Positions 41,769 through 49,742 of a DNA stretch of 64,000 nucleotides are shown piece by piece. The translations under genes were made by a program, and so were the position numbers. The notes under the pieces were generated by a model. It searched no databases. It was not told where the DNA came from and saw nothing but the letters and a program-made list of their open reading frames with translations. The stretch's first letter is position 1. The number at the start of each line of letters is the position of its first letter. The DNA comes from Streptomyces sp. WAC 01529 (GTDB lineage Bacteria; Actinomycetota; Actinomycetes; Streptomycetales; Streptomycetaceae): the NCBI RefSeq assembly GCF_003945545.1, contig NZ_CP029617.1, positions 7,653,001 through 7,717,000 of the forward strand, given 5' to 3'.

Positions 41769-42712
41769 TGGACGTCGTCGACCGCTACGGACTCACCGTC
41801 GCCGAACTCACCACCGAAGAGGCCCTCGACGTGACCGGGCCCTGGCGCGGGCCCGCCGTCGACCTGCTGCGGGTGGTCGATCCGCATCCCGACGACCGGA
41901 CCGCCCTCACGGCCGCCGGATTCGCCGTGAAGCCGAGCTGGGTCAACTGGGTCGCTCCGCTACGGGACTCCGAGGCCGCCTTCCTCGGTGCTCTCGGCGC
42001 CAACGAGCGGCGCAAGGTGCGCCGGGGCCTTGACCTCGCCGCCTCGTCCGGGCTGAGCGTGCGGGTGCGGCCGGAGCTGGAGGAGGGCCCGCTCGAGGAG
42101 TTCCTCGGCGTGTACGAGGCGCAGGTCGCCGGCATGCGCAACGGCCTGAACCTGGCCCGCGCCGAGCAGCGGACACTCCTGGAGCGCTCCGGTTCCCACA
42201 TCGGCGTCTATGCCTACGAGGGGGGCCGCATGGTGGGCGGGTGCATCTGCTGGGTGCGGGCGGAGGACTCACTCCTGCAACTGCGGTACGTGGCCACCGC
42301 CGCGGTCGACCAGCGCGGCGCCCTGACCCGCGCCGTGTACATGGCGGCGTTCCAGGCAGGCCGGGAGCTGGGCTGCGCCCGTATGTCCCTGGGGAACGAC
42401 ACTTCCCTGTACGGCCACGTCACTTCCCCCGGCCTGTACGGGTTCAAGAAGCGGCTCGGCTTCACACCGCTGCCCTCGGGGACCGTCGACCCAGGGGCGG
42501 GCGGTGACGAGGCGGACCGCTTCGTGTCGCTGCGCGCCCTGACCGACCCGTCGCTCCTGCTCGCCCACGACACGGGGTCCGGCACGGACGACTCCCGGGG
42601 CCTCCGGCTGCATGTCCTCGCCTCACGGGACGACGTGGACGTGGCGCCCTACCGCGCGGACTTCCTCAGCGGGGTCACGGTAACCGTGATCCCGGAGGCG
42701 TCGCCGTCCTAG
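41768..42712 (+). CDS. FemAB/BioF2-like GNAT transferase, last gene of the six-gene operon
   Basis: 314 residues. FLGALGANERRKVRRGLDLAASSGLSVRVRPEL is the FemAB-type helix and RYVATAAVDQRGALTRAVYMAAFQAGRELGCARMSLGNDTSLYGHVTSPGLYGFKKRLGFTPLP is the Acetyltransf_6/FemAB C-terminal block. It is a different subfamily from the 37505 gene. It probably joins an acyl or aminoacyl group to an amine. Its ATG shares one base with the stop of the kinase gene (TGATGG), the tightest coupling in the operon. Its TAG stop shares the CTAG tetramer with the convergent transporter gene. Confidence 0.78.
   Translation: MDVVDRYGLTVAELTTEEALDVTGPWRGPAVDLLRVVDPHPDDRTALTAAGFAVKPSWVNWVAPLRDSEAAFLGALGANERRKVRRGLDLAASSGLSVRVRPELEEGPLEEFLGVYEAQVAGMRNGLNLARAEQRTLLERSGSHIGVYAYEGGRMVGGCICWVRAEDSLLQLRYVATAAVDQRGALTRAVYMAAFQAGRELGCARMSLGNDTSLYGHVTSPGLYGFKKRLGFTPLPSGTVDPGAGGDEADRFVSLRALTDPSLLLAHDTGSGTDDSRGLRLHVLASRDDVDVAPYRADFLSGVTVTVIPEASPS
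42709..42712. other. Shared CTAG: both convergent genes stop in one palindrome
   Basis: The plus-strand GNAT gene uses TAG at 42710-42712 and the minus-strand transporter uses TAG at 42709-42711, so the two stops overlap within CTAG. No terminator fits between them. Confidence 0.9.
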
Positions 42713-43764
42713 GAGCCGATGCGCTCGCGGCGCCTGGAGTGCCGGTGCGGGGTCCCGCAGTGCGCCCGGGCGGGCGCCGCGGGCTGGGGCGGCACGGCGG
42801 GGAGAGTCTCAAGGGCGCGGCCCGCCTCGGCCACGACGGGCTCCGGGCGTACGCGCGGCGCTTCCTGGAGTGTGCGGTCCTGGGCCGTACGACCCTGGGC
42901 CGGGGGGCAGGGCTCGGGCGCCGTCGACGTCTCCCGGGCGATCCGCTCGCTGGTGAGCAGGATCAGGCCACCGGCCGCGACGACCGCGCAACCCAGCGCC
43001 AGGAGGGTGCCCGTCATGCCGTAGCGGAAGGTTTCTCCGAAGAGGGTCAGGCCGACCGCCGCCGCCACCACGGGGTTCACGACGGTCACCGTCGACAGCG
43101 GTGCCGCCAGGCCCGCGCCCCGGTACGAGGCCTGCGAGAGCAGCACCCCGGCCGCCGCGAGCACGGCGATCACACCGAGGCTCGGCAGCTGCTGGACGAG
43201 CGCGACATCCCGGTCCCAGTCGACCGCCACCGTCTTGGTGAAGACCGAGGCGATGCCGAACGCCGCACCGGCCGCGCAGGCGAGCAACACGCTGCGCACC
43301 ACGGGGTGCCGGTGCGCCGCGTGCGCCGCCACCATCAGGGCGAGGACCCCGCCACCCGTGACCAGGCCCAGCATGACCCGCTCCGCGCTGTCCAGGGACT
43401 GCGAGCCGGACGCCGAGGTGAGAGAAAGGAGCCCGGCGAGCCCCACCGTCGCCATGATCGCGCCGCGCCACGCGGTGGCCCCGGCCCGGCGGCGCACGAA
43501 CACGGCCGCCATCGGCAGCGCGAAGACGATCGTCAGGGCGCCCAGCGGCTGGACCAGGCTGAGCGGGCCGTAGGCGAGCGCCACCACGTGCAGGAGCGCG
43601 CCGAGGCCGTTCAGGGCGATCGCCGTCCACCAGGTGCCGCGCCGCAGCGGCGCGTACCGCTGGTCCGGCGTGGTCGCCGCCACGCGCTCCTGGAGGATCG
43701 CCCCGCCGGCGTACGCCACCGCGGAGACGAGGGAGAGCAGCACGGACAGCGCGAGGGCACTCAT
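42709..43764 (-). CDS. DMT-type (EamA-like) membrane transporter
   Basis: 351 residues. Ten hydrophobic segments in two five-helix halves: VLLSLVSAVAYAGGAILQERVAATTPDQRYAPLRRGTWW, LHVVALAYGPLSLVQPLGALTIVFALPMAAVFVRRR, then the second half from VVRSVLLACAAGAAFGIASVFTK to GLILLTSERIA. This matches the Streptomyces DMT family related to Mg2+/NIPA-like or EamA transporters. The last 60 residues form a Pro/Arg-rich cytosolic tail. The substrate is unknown. It is convergent with the six-gene operon and probably unrelated to it. Confidence 0.8.
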   Translation of the reverse strand: MSALALSVLLSLVSAVAYAGGAILQERVAATTPDQRYAPLRRGTWWTAIALNGLGALLHVVALAYGPLSLVQPLGALTIVFALPMAAVFVRRRAGATAWRGAIMATVGLAGLLSLTSASGSQSLDSAERVMLGLVTGGGVLALMVAAHAAHRHPVVRSVLLACAAGAAFGIASVFTKTVAVDWDRDVALVQQLPSLGVIAVLAAAGVLLSQASYRGAGLAAPLSTVTVVNPVVAAAVGLTLFGETFRYGMTGTLLALGCAVVAAGGLILLTSERIARETSTAPEPCPPAQGRTAQDRTLQEAPRVRPEPVVAEAGRALETLPAVPPQPAAPARAHCGTPHRHSRRRERIGS

Positions 43765-44001
43765 GAGGTGCTCCGCGGTGTGCGGTGCGTCCGGTGGTCC
43801 CGGCGAGACGAACGGTCGGCTTCCATGGTTACCACGATGCCGCGAGAATCGTCCCGCGTCGTCGTACCTGAGCAGTCAATCGGTCCTACTGCCGATGGAG
43901 TACGGCCCTCGCCGTGTCCTCCCCAAGGCGGGGTACCCCCTAGGGGCAGAGGATGACACCCCGGAGCGCACGGGCGGCGCGTGGCTTGCTGTACTGATCC
44001 C

Positions 44002-44727
44002 GTGACCACCCGTATCGACCTGGCAGAACTCGGATCCGTCGGCGGCTTCTTCGCCCTGCGCGCGGGGCCCGCGCCCGCCGCCGTGCCCTTCACACAGGTG
44101 TACGCGCCACCGACCGGCGCGGACCCGCTCACTTTCCGTGTCACGAAGGTCGCGGGGCGGCTCGGCGCGCCCGAGGACCGTATCGCCGTGTCCGTGGCCC
44201 AACTGGGGCTCGCCGCCCGGCTCTGGTCCGTGGCGCTCGGCTCCGCCGCGCTGTACGGAGCGGTGCCCGACCTCGACCCCGCCCTGCTGCGCTGGGACGC
44301 CGACGGCACCTCGCCCGACGACCTGTGGATCGGTGACGTACGCCCGCTGCCCGCCGACGCCGGGACCGTACGGGACATCGTGCAGCACGGCCATCTCGCG
44401 CCGCTCGCCGACGCGTTGCGCGCCCGGTACCGGATCTCCGCCGGGCTGCTGTGGGGCAACGCGGGCTCCGCGCTCGCGGGCGCCGTACGCGAACTGCACG
44501 GCTGGGCGGCGCGGGAAGGGCGCGAGGGCGTGGGGGAGCGGGCCATGGAGCTGGCCGCGGCGCTCTTCGACCACCCCGACCTGCGCGGCACCGGCACCCT
44601 GGACGGCACCGCCTTCCGGCGCCGCAGCTGCTGCCTCTACTACCGGTGCCCCGGCGGCGGCGTATGCGGCGACTGCTGCTTCGAACGGGCGCCGCAGCGC
44701 TCTTCCCCCGGAGCGTCGTCTGGGTGA
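44002..44727 (+). CDS. FhuF-like 2Fe-2S protein
   Basis: 241 residues. The C-terminal Cys cluster CCLYYRCPGGGVCGDCCF (about 210-227) supplies the C-C-x(10)-C-xx-C pattern of FhuF ferric reductases, which bind an unusual 2Fe-2S cluster. The N-terminal body (VYAPPTGADPLTFRVTKVAGRLGAPEDRIAVSVAQLGLAARLWSVALGSAALYGAVPDLDPALLRW) matches Streptomyces FhuF-like proteins. It may release iron from ferric siderophores in the cytosol. The GTG at 44002 lacks a clear ribosome site; 43981 is an alternative. No siderophore genes are in view. Confidence 0.78.
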   Translation: MTTRIDLAELGSVGGFFALRAGPAPAAVPFTQVYAPPTGADPLTFRVTKVAGRLGAPEDRIAVSVAQLGLAARLWSVALGSAALYGAVPDLDPALLRWDADGTSPDDLWIGDVRPLPADAGTVRDIVQHGHLAPLADALRARYRISAGLLWGNAGSALAGAVRELHGWAAREGREGVGERAMELAAALFDHPDLRGTGTLDGTAFRRRSCCLYYRCPGGGVCGDCCFERAPQRSSPGASSG

Positions 44728-44774
44728 CCATGAGGGAGCGCGGCCGACCTCAGGCGGACGACGGAGGGTTCTCC

Positions 44775-45941
44775 GTGAAAGTGGGACTGCTCACCCGGGA
44801 GTACCCGCCCGATGTGTACGGCGGCGCGGGCGTCCATGTCGAGTTCCTGGCACGGGAGTTGCGCTCCCTCGTCGACCTCGACGTGCACTGCTGGGGCGAT
44901 GGCGCGGCCGACGGGCTGACGCGCCATCAGGCCTGGCCCGCGCTCGACGGCGCCAATGACGCGCTGCGCACCTTCTCCGTGGACCTGGCGATGGCCGCCG
45001 CGCTCGCCGGGCGCGAGCTGGTCCACTCCCACACCTGGTACGCGAGCCTCGCGGGGCACGTCGGCAAGCTCCTGCACGGCATCCCGCACGTGATGACCTC
45101 GCACTCCCTGGAGCCCCTGCGCCCCTGGAAGGCCGAGCAACTGGGCGGCGGATACGCCCTGTCGAGCTGGGCGGAGCGTACCGCCGCGGAATCAGCCGAC
45201 GCGGTGATCGCGGTCTCCGGCGCCATGCGCGAGGACATCCTCGCCTGCTACCCCGCCGTCGACCCGGCGAAGGTCCACGTCGTGCACAACGGCATCGACA
45301 CCGGCCTGTACCGCCCCGACCCCGGCACGGACGTCCTGGAGCGGCTCGGCATCGACCCCGCGCGCCCCTACGTCCTGTTCGTCGGGCGCATCACCCGCCA
45401 GAAGGGCGTCCCCCATCTGCTGCGCGCGGCCCGCGAGTTGGACGCGGGAGCGCAGCTCGTGCTCTGTGCCGGGGCCCCCGACACCCCGGCGATCGACGCC
45501 GAGTTCCGCGTGCTCTTCGAGGAGCTGAGCCGGGGGCGGGCGGGCGTCCACTGGATCCCCGACATGCTGCCGCGCCCCGAGGTGGTCCAACTCCTCACCC
45601 ACGCCACGGTGTTCGTCTGCCCCTCGGTGTACGAGCCGCTCGGCATCGTCAACCTGGAGGCGATGGCGTGCGGCACGGCCGTCGTCGCCTCGCGGGTCGG
45701 CGGCATCCCGGAGGTCGTCGAGGACCACGCGACCGGAGTGCTCGTCCCGTACGAGGAGAAGGACCCGGAAGGCTTCGAACGCGACCTCGCGCTCCGGCTG
45801 AACGAGCTGGTCGCCGCCCCGGAGCGGGCCGCCGTGATGGGCGCGGCGGGACGGCGCAGGGCGCTCGGCGAATTCGGCTGGGACGCGGTCGCCCGGCGCA
45901 CGGTCGAGGTGTACGAGGAGATCCTGCACGCCGACAGATAG
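44775..45941 (+). CDS. glgA: GlgM/GlgA-type ADP-glucose glycosyltransferase
   Basis: 388 residues, GT4 family (short actinobacterial type, not the long GT5 enzyme). KVGLLTREYPPDVYGGAGVHVEFLARELR opens the N-terminal Rossmann domain; the nucleotide-sugar domain has VLFVGRITRQKGVPHLL and the E-x7-E block PSVYEPLGIVNLEAMACGTAVV. The mycobacterial homologue (Rv1212c, GlgM) makes alpha-maltose-1-phosphate from ADP-glucose and glucose-1-phosphate for the GlgE route, so that activity is as likely as glycogen elongation. GGAGGG precedes the GTG. It lies 20 bp before glgC. Confidence 0.85.
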   Translation: MKVGLLTREYPPDVYGGAGVHVEFLARELRSLVDLDVHCWGDGAADGLTRHQAWPALDGANDALRTFSVDLAMAAALAGRELVHSHTWYASLAGHVGKLLHGIPHVMTSHSLEPLRPWKAEQLGGGYALSSWAERTAAESADAVIAVSGAMREDILACYPAVDPAKVHVVHNGIDTGLYRPDPGTDVLERLGIDPARPYVLFVGRITRQKGVPHLLRAARELDAGAQLVLCAGAPDTPAIDAEFRVLFEELSRGRAGVHWIPDMLPRPEVVQLLTHATVFVCPSVYEPLGIVNLEAMACGTAVVASRVGGIPEVVEDHATGVLVPYEEKDPEGFERDLALRLNELVAAPERAAVMGAAGRRRALGEFGWDAVARRTVEVYEEILHADR

Positions 45942-45961
45942 CCGACAAGTAGGGGGCTGGG

Positions 45962-47179
45962 ATGCGCGGTGGACCTTCGGTGCTCGGAATCGTGCTTGCC
46001 GGCGGGGAAGGCAAACGGCTGCTGCCGCTCACCGCCGACCGGGCCAAACCAGCGGTCACGTTCGGCGGCACGTACCGCCTCGTGGACTTCGTCCTCTCCA
46101 ATCTCGTCAACGCCGACATCCTGCGCGTCTGCGTCCTGACGCAGTACAAGTCCCACTCCCTCGACCGGCACGTGACGACGACCTGGCGCATGTCGAGCCT
46201 GCTCGGCAACTACGTCACACCCGTGCCCGCGCAGCAACGCCTCGGCCCCCGCTGGTACTTGGGCAGCGCCGACGCGATCCTCCAGTCGCTCAACCTCGTC
46301 CACGACGAACAGCCCGACTACATCGCGGTGTTCGGCGCCGACCACGTCTACCGCATGGACCCCCGGCAGATGCTCCAGCAGCACATCGACAACGGCGCCG
46401 CCGTCACCGTCGCCGGGATCAGGGTGCCCCGCGCCGAGGCGTCCTCCTTCGGCGTCATCACGCCCGCCCGTGACGGGACGCGCGTCGAAAGCTTCCTGGA
46501 GAAGCCGTCGGACCCGCCGGGCCTCGCGGACGCCCCGAACCAGGTCTTCGCCTCGATGGGGAACTACATGTTCACCACGAAGACCCTGGTCGACGCCCTC
46601 CAGCAGGACGCCGAGGACGAGGAGTCCGCGCACGACATGGGCGGCTCGATCCTGCCCATGCTCACCGAGCGCGGCCTCGCCCAGGTGTACGACTTCGACG
46701 GCAACCACGTGCCCGGCGAGACCCCGCGCGACCACGGCTACTGGCGTGACGTCGGCACCCTGGACTCGTACTACGACGCCCACATGGATCTGATCTCCGA
46801 CCAGCCCGTCTTCAACCTGGACAACCGGCGCTGGCCGATCTACACGCACTCCAGCGGCCTGCCGCCCGCGAAGTTCTGCGCCGGCGGCATGGCGGGCGAG
46901 TCGATCGTCAGCCCCGGCTGCGTCATCCGCGGCCAGGTCACCCGCTCCGTCCTGTCGCCCGGGGTGATCATCGAGGAGGGCGCGGTCGTCCAGGGCTCGG
47001 TCCTGCACCACAACGTACGCGTGGGGCGGGGCGCGGTGGTGCGCGGCGCGGTCCTGGACAAGAACGTCGACGTACCGCCCGGCGCGACCGTCGGCGTCAA
47101 TCCGGAGCGGGACGAGGAGCTGTACACGGTGTCCGAGGCCGGAGTGATCGCCCTGGGCAAGGGGCAGCCGGTCGAGTGA
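45962..47179 (+). CDS. glgC: Glucose-1-phosphate adenylyltransferase
   Basis: 405 residues. [30 protein letters not shown] is the nucleotidyltransferase signature with the catalytic Lys/Arg. [20 protein letters not shown] contains the substrate loop, and [13 protein letters not shown] is the GlgC block. A left-handed beta-helix of hexapeptide repeats ([30 protein letters not shown]) ends the protein. It makes ADP-glucose from ATP and glucose-1-phosphate and so feeds the preceding GlgM/GlgA. The two genes form an operon with ATG 20 bp after glgA. Confidence 0.95.
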   Translation: MRGGPSVLGIVLAGGEGKRLLPLTADRAKPAVTFGGTYRLVDFVLSNLVNADILRVCVLTQYKSHSLDRHVTTTWRMSSLLGNYVTPVPAQQRLGPRWYLGSADAILQSLNLVHDEQPDYIAVFGADHVYRMDPRQMLQQHIDNGAAVTVAGIRVPRAEASSFGVITPARDGTRVESFLEKPSDPPGLADAPNQVFASMGNYMFTTKTLVDALQQDAEDEESAHDMGGSILPMLTERGLAQVYDFDGNHVPGETPRDHGYWRDVGTLDSYYDAHMDLISDQPVFNLDNRRWPIYTHSSGLPPAKFCAGGMAGESIVSPGCVIRGQVTRSVLSPGVIIEEGAVVQGSVLHHNVRVGRGAVVRGAVLDKNVDVPPGATVGVNPERDEELYTVSEAGVIALGKGQPVE

Positions 47180-47367
47180 GGGCCCGGGGCCCGAGCTGGA
47201 CGCGGCCCGCGCACGGCGCGTGCGGGACCAGATCGGGGCCCTCCGGGCGGTGTGCGCTCCGTCACGCGTTTGGTAACGGGGGCCAGAGCTACGTAAAGTT
47301 CCGCTTTTGGGAGCTTCCGCGGACGACCAGGCAGGCCGCGGCACGGAATGACACGAGGACAGCGGCG

Positions 47368-48846
47368 ATGACGGTGACAGACGAAAGCCACGAGGGGACC
47401 GTCGCGTACGGCCCCGGCATCGACCCGGACCGCCTCGCCGTCTGCCTCAGCGTGCTCGACGAGCTGGACAAGCTGGACGTGGACCACCCCGACGCGATCG
47501 CGGTCCGCCGCGCCACCGCCGGGATCTACCGCACGGTGAAGCAGCGCCGCCGCCAGGAGCGCCGCGCCGCCAAGACCGCCCACGACCGCGCGGTCACCGA
47601 GGCCACCGCCACCGGCTCCGCCGACCGCATCGACGACGAGACGGCGGGCGTACTGCCCTCCTCCTCGGTGAAGGGCGAGATCGCGGGGATACTCCAGCGC
47701 CCCCGCTCCTGCTACACCTGCAAGACGCGGTACGTCGAGGTCGACGCGTTCTACCACCAGCTCTGCCCGGCCTGCGCCGCCGAGAACCGCGCCCGCCGCG
47801 ACGCCCGCACCGACCTGACCGGCAAGCGCGCGCTGCTCACCGGCGGCCGCGCCAAGATCGGCATGTACATCGCGCTGCGGCTGCTGCGTGACGGTGCGCA
47901 CACCACCATCACCACGCGCTTCCCGAGCGACGCGATCCGCCGCTTCAAGGCGATGCCCGACAGCGACGAGTGGATCCACCGGCTGAAGATCGTCGGCATC
48001 GACCTGCGCGACCCGGCGCAGGTCGTCGCGCTCGCCGAGTCGGTCGCCGCCGAGGGCCCCCTCGATGTACTGATCAACAACGCCGCGCAGACCGTACGCC
48101 GTTCCCCGCAGGCCTACAGCGAGCTGGTCGCCGCCGAGTCCGCCCCGCTGCCCGCCGGTGAGCTGCCCGCCTCCGAGGTGATCGGCACCTTCGGCTCCGG
48201 CGCCGTGGCCGCGCTGCCGGTCCCCGGGGGCGGCGCGCTCACCGCCGACGACGTCACCGGGCTCGCCCTGGTCACGGGCTCCGCGTCCCTGGAGCGCATC
48301 GCGGCCGGTACGGCGATCGACGCGGGCGGCCTGGTGCCCGACCTGCACGACACCAACAGCTGGATCCAGACGGTGGACGAGGTCGGCCCGATCGAGCTGC
48401 TCGAAGTCCAGCTGTGCAACTCGACGGCGCCGTTCATCCTCATCAGCCACCTGCGCCCCGCGATGGCGGCCGCCGCCGCGGCGCACGACGAGGGTCGCGC
48501 GTACGTCGTCAACGTCTCCGCGATGGAGGGCGTATTCGGCCGCGGCTACAAGGGCGCCGGACACCCGCACACCAACATGGCCAAGGCCGCCCTGAACATG
48601 CTGACGCGCACCAGCGCACAGGAGATGTTCGAGAAGGACCGCATCCTGATGACCGCGGTCGACACGGGCTGGATCACCGACGAGCGCCCGCACCCCGACA
48701 AGATGCGCCTGGCCGAGGAGGGCTTCCACGCCCCGCTCGACCTGATCGACGGCGCCGCCCGGGTCTACGACCCGATCGTGCGCGGCCAGGCCGGCGAGGA
48801 CCTGTTCGGCGTCTTCCTGAAGGACTACGCGCCCGGCAAGTGGTAG
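47368..48846 (+). CDS. SDR-fold protein with Cys4 zinc-ribbon insert and no catalytic Tyr
   Basis: 492 residues. About 60 charged helical residues at the N-terminus, then a Cys4 motif CYTCKTRY...LCPACAAEN (C115, C118, C133, C136), then an SDR domain: LLTGGRAKIGMYIAL, VLINNAAQTVRRSP, VVNVSAMEG. At the YxxxK position the text reads HTNMAK, so the catalytic Tyr is replaced by Thr. It likely binds NAD(P) without classical SDR chemistry, or uses other groups. The ATG has GAGGA 8 bp upstream. A 57-residue peptide gene follows, 233 bp on. Confidence 0.75.
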   Translation: MTVTDESHEGTVAYGPGIDPDRLAVCLSVLDELDKLDVDHPDAIAVRRATAGIYRTVKQRRRQERRAAKTAHDRAVTEATATGSADRIDDETAGVLPSSSVKGEIAGILQRPRSCYTCKTRYVEVDAFYHQLCPACAAENRARRDARTDLTGKRALLTGGRAKIGMYIALRLLRDGAHTTITTRFPSDAIRRFKAMPDSDEWIHRLKIVGIDLRDPAQVVALAESVAAEGPLDVLINNAAQTVRRSPQAYSELVAAESAPLPAGELPASEVIGTFGSGAVAALPVPGGGALTADDVTGLALVTGSASLERIAAGTAIDAGGLVPDLHDTNSWIQTVDEVGPIELLEVQLCNSTAPFILISHLRPAMAAAAAAHDEGRAYVVNVSAMEGVFGRGYKGAGHPHTNMAKAALNMLTRTSAQEMFEKDRILMTAVDTGWITDERPHPDKMRLAEEGFHAPLDLIDGAARVYDPIVRGQAGEDLFGVFLKDYAPGKW

Positions 48847-49079
48847 CCCGCTCCTGACCGGTTCCGCTGTCCGGATTCCGCCCCGCCTCGGTTTTCCATC
48901 GAGCGCGGCCGCGCTCATTTGGTTACTCTAGGGCGAACGGGTGGCCACGAGAGATCCACAAACGTCTCTCGGCCGCCCCGGGGACAGGCCGGCACCACGG
49001 CCGCGGTCCCGCCAGATACCGGCGCCACCGCGACCGAACTGCCCTTGGCCTTCCTTTACGCGACACAAAGGAGTGCGCG

Positions 49080-49253
49080 GTGACACCAGAACTGACGAAG
49101 CACGAGAAGCGACCGGCGGAACGCGGCGGCGAGCGGGCCGGGAGGCCCCACAAGCTCCGCAATCTGGAGGCGTGGGCCAAGGCGGCCCCCATCCGGCTGG
49201 CGGGTTACGAGGACGACCTCGCCGAGCCGCACATCCTCCCCGGTATCGACTGA
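49080..49253 (+). CDS. Small 57-residue peptide with conserved-looking C-terminus
   Basis: 57 residues from a GTG with AAAGGAG 6 bp upstream. Basic N-terminal half (TPELTKHEKRPAERGGERAG then RPHKLRNLEAWAKAAP), then IRLAGYEDD and a compact end LAEPHILPGID. No signal peptide, Cys or known motif. Codons are strongly GC3-biased. The layout (charged N-terminal part, short distinct C-terminal tail) is reminiscent of leader/core peptides, but no modifying enzyme is next to it. It could also be a small regulatory or ribosome-linked protein. Confidence 0.65.
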   Translation: MTPELTKHEKRPAERGGERAGRPHKLRNLEAWAKAAPIRLAGYEDDLAEPHILPGID

Positions 49254-49284
49254 TCGTTACCGCTCCGGTCGTCTGCTTCGCCCT

Positions 49285-49312
49285 GTGCCCCCCGCCTCGT
49301 GGCGGGGGGCAC
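49285..49312 (+). terminator. Hairpin after the 57-residue peptide gene
   Basis: GTGCCCCCCGCC pairs with GGCGGGGGGCAC over a 4-nt loop (TCGT), 31 bp past the peptide stop, with extra flanking GCCC/GGGC pairing. Confidence 0.8.
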
Positions 49313-49481
49313 GGGCATGTCGGGGGGCGGCCCGCTCCCGGTGGCGCGAGAGAGCGCGAGGGGCGGGCCGGTGATCCCCGTGGCCCGGACGACCGTCCCC
49401 TCCACGGCCGTCCGCCCCCGTCGCCATCTCACGCCAGTACCCCGCAGGCGCCGGGTGATTCACCGGCCCCTCCCGACACCG

Positions 49482-49511
49482 TTGACAGATGGGGGAGCGG
49501 GTGACTGTAAT
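49482..49511 (+). promoter_or_regulatory. Near-consensus sigma-70-type promoter of the fusion gene
   Basis: TTGACA (49482-49487), 18-bp spacer and TGTAAT (49506-49511). It reads into about 225 bp of leader before the ATG at 49743. The leader length and a five-codon frame with its own AAGGA suggest control at the mRNA level or a small RNA. Confidence 0.7.
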
Positions 49512-49742
49512 GGTGCGCGTGCCGCGTGGCGCCGACCAAAGAGAAGTGGGCAGGTCGGCGATCGGGCGAGCACCTTCACTCAAGGACAACGCCGATGAAC
49601 ACGTCGTGAGTTGACTCCCGGGGCATTCGCCTGATCCGCGCGCCTTCGCGCGCCATCGCCACGCCTTCTTCGCGTGGCGCTCCCTCACCTCCACCGCGCT
49701 CGACGCGGTCCCGCGCACCCTGTACGGAGATCTGACACCGTC

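Larger units (their letters stand above)
49254..49742. other. 489-bp gap: terminator, strong promoter and structured leader
   Basis: No convincing gene. A terminator hairpin sits at 49285-49312. A near-consensus promoter lies at 49482-49511. After it comes AAGGA followed by ATGAACACGTCGTGA (49594-49608), a five-codon reading frame (Met-Asn-Thr-Ser-stop) before the reductase/hemerythrin gene. From 49630 two hairpin-forming stretches (GCGCGCCTTCGCGCGC, and CGCCACG...CGTGGCG) could fold in the leader. One frame there reads protein-like without a start codon. Confidence 0.5.

Noticed and set aside
36219-42712. NRPS/PKS, terpene or lanthipeptide cluster signature
   Set aside because: No carrier, condensation, ketosynthase, cyclase or LanB/LanC-like sequence is present; any product must come from the small transferases.
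49299-49598. 99-codon plus-strand frame in the gap before the fusion gene
   Set aside because: It crosses the terminator hairpin and the promoter, has low-complexity Arg/Pro content and no ribosome site.
49612-49740. Protein-like frame (RAFARHRHAFFAWRSL) before the fusion gene
   Set aside because: It has no start codon, follows a stop and overlaps hairpin-forming GC repeats; kept only as a possible structured leader.
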